From Pedobacter hartonius (GTDB lineage Bacteria > Bacteroidota > Bacteroidia > Sphingobacteriales > Sphingobacteriaceae): a stretch of 64,000 nucleotides of DNA. A model generated the notes under the pieces. It saw only the letters and a program-made list of their open reading frames with translations. It made no database searches and was not told the origin of the DNA. Shown piece by piece: positions 63,012 through 64,000 of this stretch. The stretch spans positions 248,001-312,000 of the forward strand of contig NZ_FNRA01000005.1 of the NCBI RefSeq assembly GCF_900107535.1, given 5' to 3'. Positions within the stretch are counted from its first letter, which is position 1. Each line of letters opens with the position of its first letter. Both the position numbers and the translations under genes were made by a program.

Positions 63012-64000
63012 ATGAAAAAAGCTTTACTCATTTTAATCTTCATATTTGCAGGGTACCAGTTTAGTCGGGCACAATTTAACAACAGCGCCATTGAAAACAG
63101 GATTCGCCCCGACAGTAATGCTGTAGGTGAGGTACACTTCAATTTCTACAATTTCAATTACGTACGGGATTACGAATACTCAAACCAGTTTCATGACGGG
63201 TATACCTTATATGGTACACAACTGCAGCCCCAGCTGGTTTATTACGCGCATCCCAACCTGGCGATTATTGCAGGTGCATATATCCGTAAGGATTTTGGAG
63301 ATAACGGGGTCCATGATTCCAAACCGCTGTTTACCCTGAAGTATCATAAAAAAGACCTGACGCTGAATTTTGGTAGCCTTGAAGGGGGAATTCACCATGG
63401 CTATATAGAACAGCTTTGGGATTTTGAACGCCAGATCACTGATCCTATCCAATATGGTACGCAGCTGATCGTAGAAAAAGAGAAATGGAAACTGGATGCC
63501 TGGATCGCATGGCAAAAGCAGATCTACAGTCCGTCCCCGGTAAAAGAAGAAATTGTTGGCGGACTAACCGCTGAACGTTCATTGTGGCAAAACAATGGAT
63601 GGAAACTGAGCATCCCCGCGCAATTTCTCATCTTTCATAAAGGCGGGCAAATCGATACCTTAAAATCTATTCCACTGCAGACTTTGTTTAACGGCGCTAC
63701 AGGTTTAAAACTCCATAAAGAAGTAGGCGGAAACATTAAGGAAGTATATACAGATAACTATGTTGTTGGCTACAAGGATTTTTCCTCCAGCAAAGAACAA
63801 GCATATCAGGGCGGTTATGGACTGTGGTTCAATGCTGGAATGGATACCAAATGGGGTACCATCGTAGCTTCTTACTGGAAAGGCAATAACTTTCAGACCA
63901 TCAAAGGAATGCCTTTGTATGAATCTGTTTCTTCTACTTTGTATGATGCAGGCCATAAAGAAAGTAACCGGAGCATCCTGTTGCTGCGTTATGCTTATCA
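63012..64000 (+). CDS. Predicted outer-membrane barrel protein (3' partial)
   Basis: ATG 63012 opens a frame of at least 329 codons running off the window. A signal peptide (MKKALLILIFIFAGYQFSRAQ) is followed by a long series of amphipathic beta-strands rich in aromatic residues (FNFYNFNYVRDYEY, LVYYAHPNLAIIAGAYIRK, LTLNFGSLEGGIHHGYIEQL), as in outer-membrane barrels. The recurring pattern of an N-terminal strand set with a long body resembles unnamed Bacteroidota barrel proteins; no specific family is assigned. A -7-like AATATTTG ends only 4 bases before the ATG, so this mRNA may be leaderless. Confidence 0.75.
   Translation, partial: MKKALLILIFIFAGYQFSRAQFNNSAIENRIRPDSNAVGEVHFNFYNFNYVRDYEYSNQFHDGYTLYGTQLQPQLVYYAHPNLAIIAGAYIRKDFGDNGVHDSKPLFTLKYHKKDLTLNFGSLEGGIHHGYIEQLWDFERQITDPIQYGTQLIVEKEKWKLDAWIAWQKQIYSPSPVKEEIVGGLTAERSLWQNNGWKLSIPAQFLIFHKGGQIDTLKSIPLQTLFNGATGLKLHKEVGGNIKEVYTDNYVVGYKDFSSSKEQAYQGGYGLWFNAGMDTKWGTIVASYWKGNNFQTIKGMPLYESVSSTLYDAGHKESNRSILLLRYAY

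Noticed and set aside
1..64000. Search for tRNA, rRNA, prophage, integrase or intact transposase genes
   Set aside because: None found by eye; spacers show no cloverleaf-like tRNA pattern and no recombinase or transposase motifs were recognised in any frame.

Overview
The window looks like a chromosomal segment of a Bacteroidota bacterium, most likely Sphingobacteriaceae and Pedobacter-like. The evidence is a set of family traits: a lipoprotein TamA (TamL) encoded with TamB, a carboxypeptidase-regulatory/TonB-style outer-membrane barrel, an HmuY-type lipoprotein, the long form of IspG, a b558-type succinate dehydrogenase, and many promoters with the Bacteroidota -7 box TAnnTTTG. No rRNA, tRNA, CRISPR, phage or intact insertion sequence was seen. 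Most of the window is well-conserved core metabolism and envelope biogenesis, broken by a few decayed or repeat-rich patches.

Layout. 1-5751 (+): a porin (5' cut by the window), a DASS-type dicarboxylate transporter and sdhCAB, packed as one likely operon. 5752-6218: gene-free, with several hairpins. 6219-10772 (-): xylB-xylA-sugar symporter, divergent from a LacI-family regulator (10889-11917) with a perfect 12-bp palindrome between them. 11978-12657: a 52-codon orphan ORF and the wreck of a GH43 glycosidase. 12680-15016: a TetR regulator convergent with a stand-alone fabF; both promoters carry the same operator-like palindrome. Then a cupin, an acyl-CoA desaturase, a large outer-membrane barrel, a DEAD-box helicase, a GPH symporter and an APC permease, a small secreted or membrane protein and a Gfo/Idh/MocA oxidoreductase.

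25571-40023: parE and parC, the two topoisomerase IV subunits, flank a tamB-tamL-yihY operon on the opposite strand and a cytidine deaminase gene split by an in-frame TAA. 40020-41719: a HupE/UreJ-like membrane protein and about 1.1 kb of decayed coding sequence. 41720-48048: dGTPase, two lipoproteins, an RlmI-like methyltransferase and an MlaEF-type lipid ABC transporter. 48459-50817: a PspC / LiaF-like / RDD envelope-stress-like cluster. 50836-52794: ispG with a promoter that predicts a leaderless mRNA. 

53792-62894: a heme-biosynthesis cluster running from glutamyl-tRNA to protoporphyrin: hemA, a hemC-hemD fusion, hemB, hemL, then a histidine kinase, a response regulator and a TPR membrane protein embedded before hemE and hemJ. 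Only the coproporphyrinogen oxidase and ferrochelatase steps are missing here. The window ends inside an outer-membrane protein gene.

The points most worth following are the two-component system inside the heme cluster, the shared TetR operator linking tetR and fabF, the xyl operator that overlaps a -33 box, and several recently broken genes (cdd, GH43, an unknown gene at 40973-41442). I found no convincing entirely new defence or mobile system.
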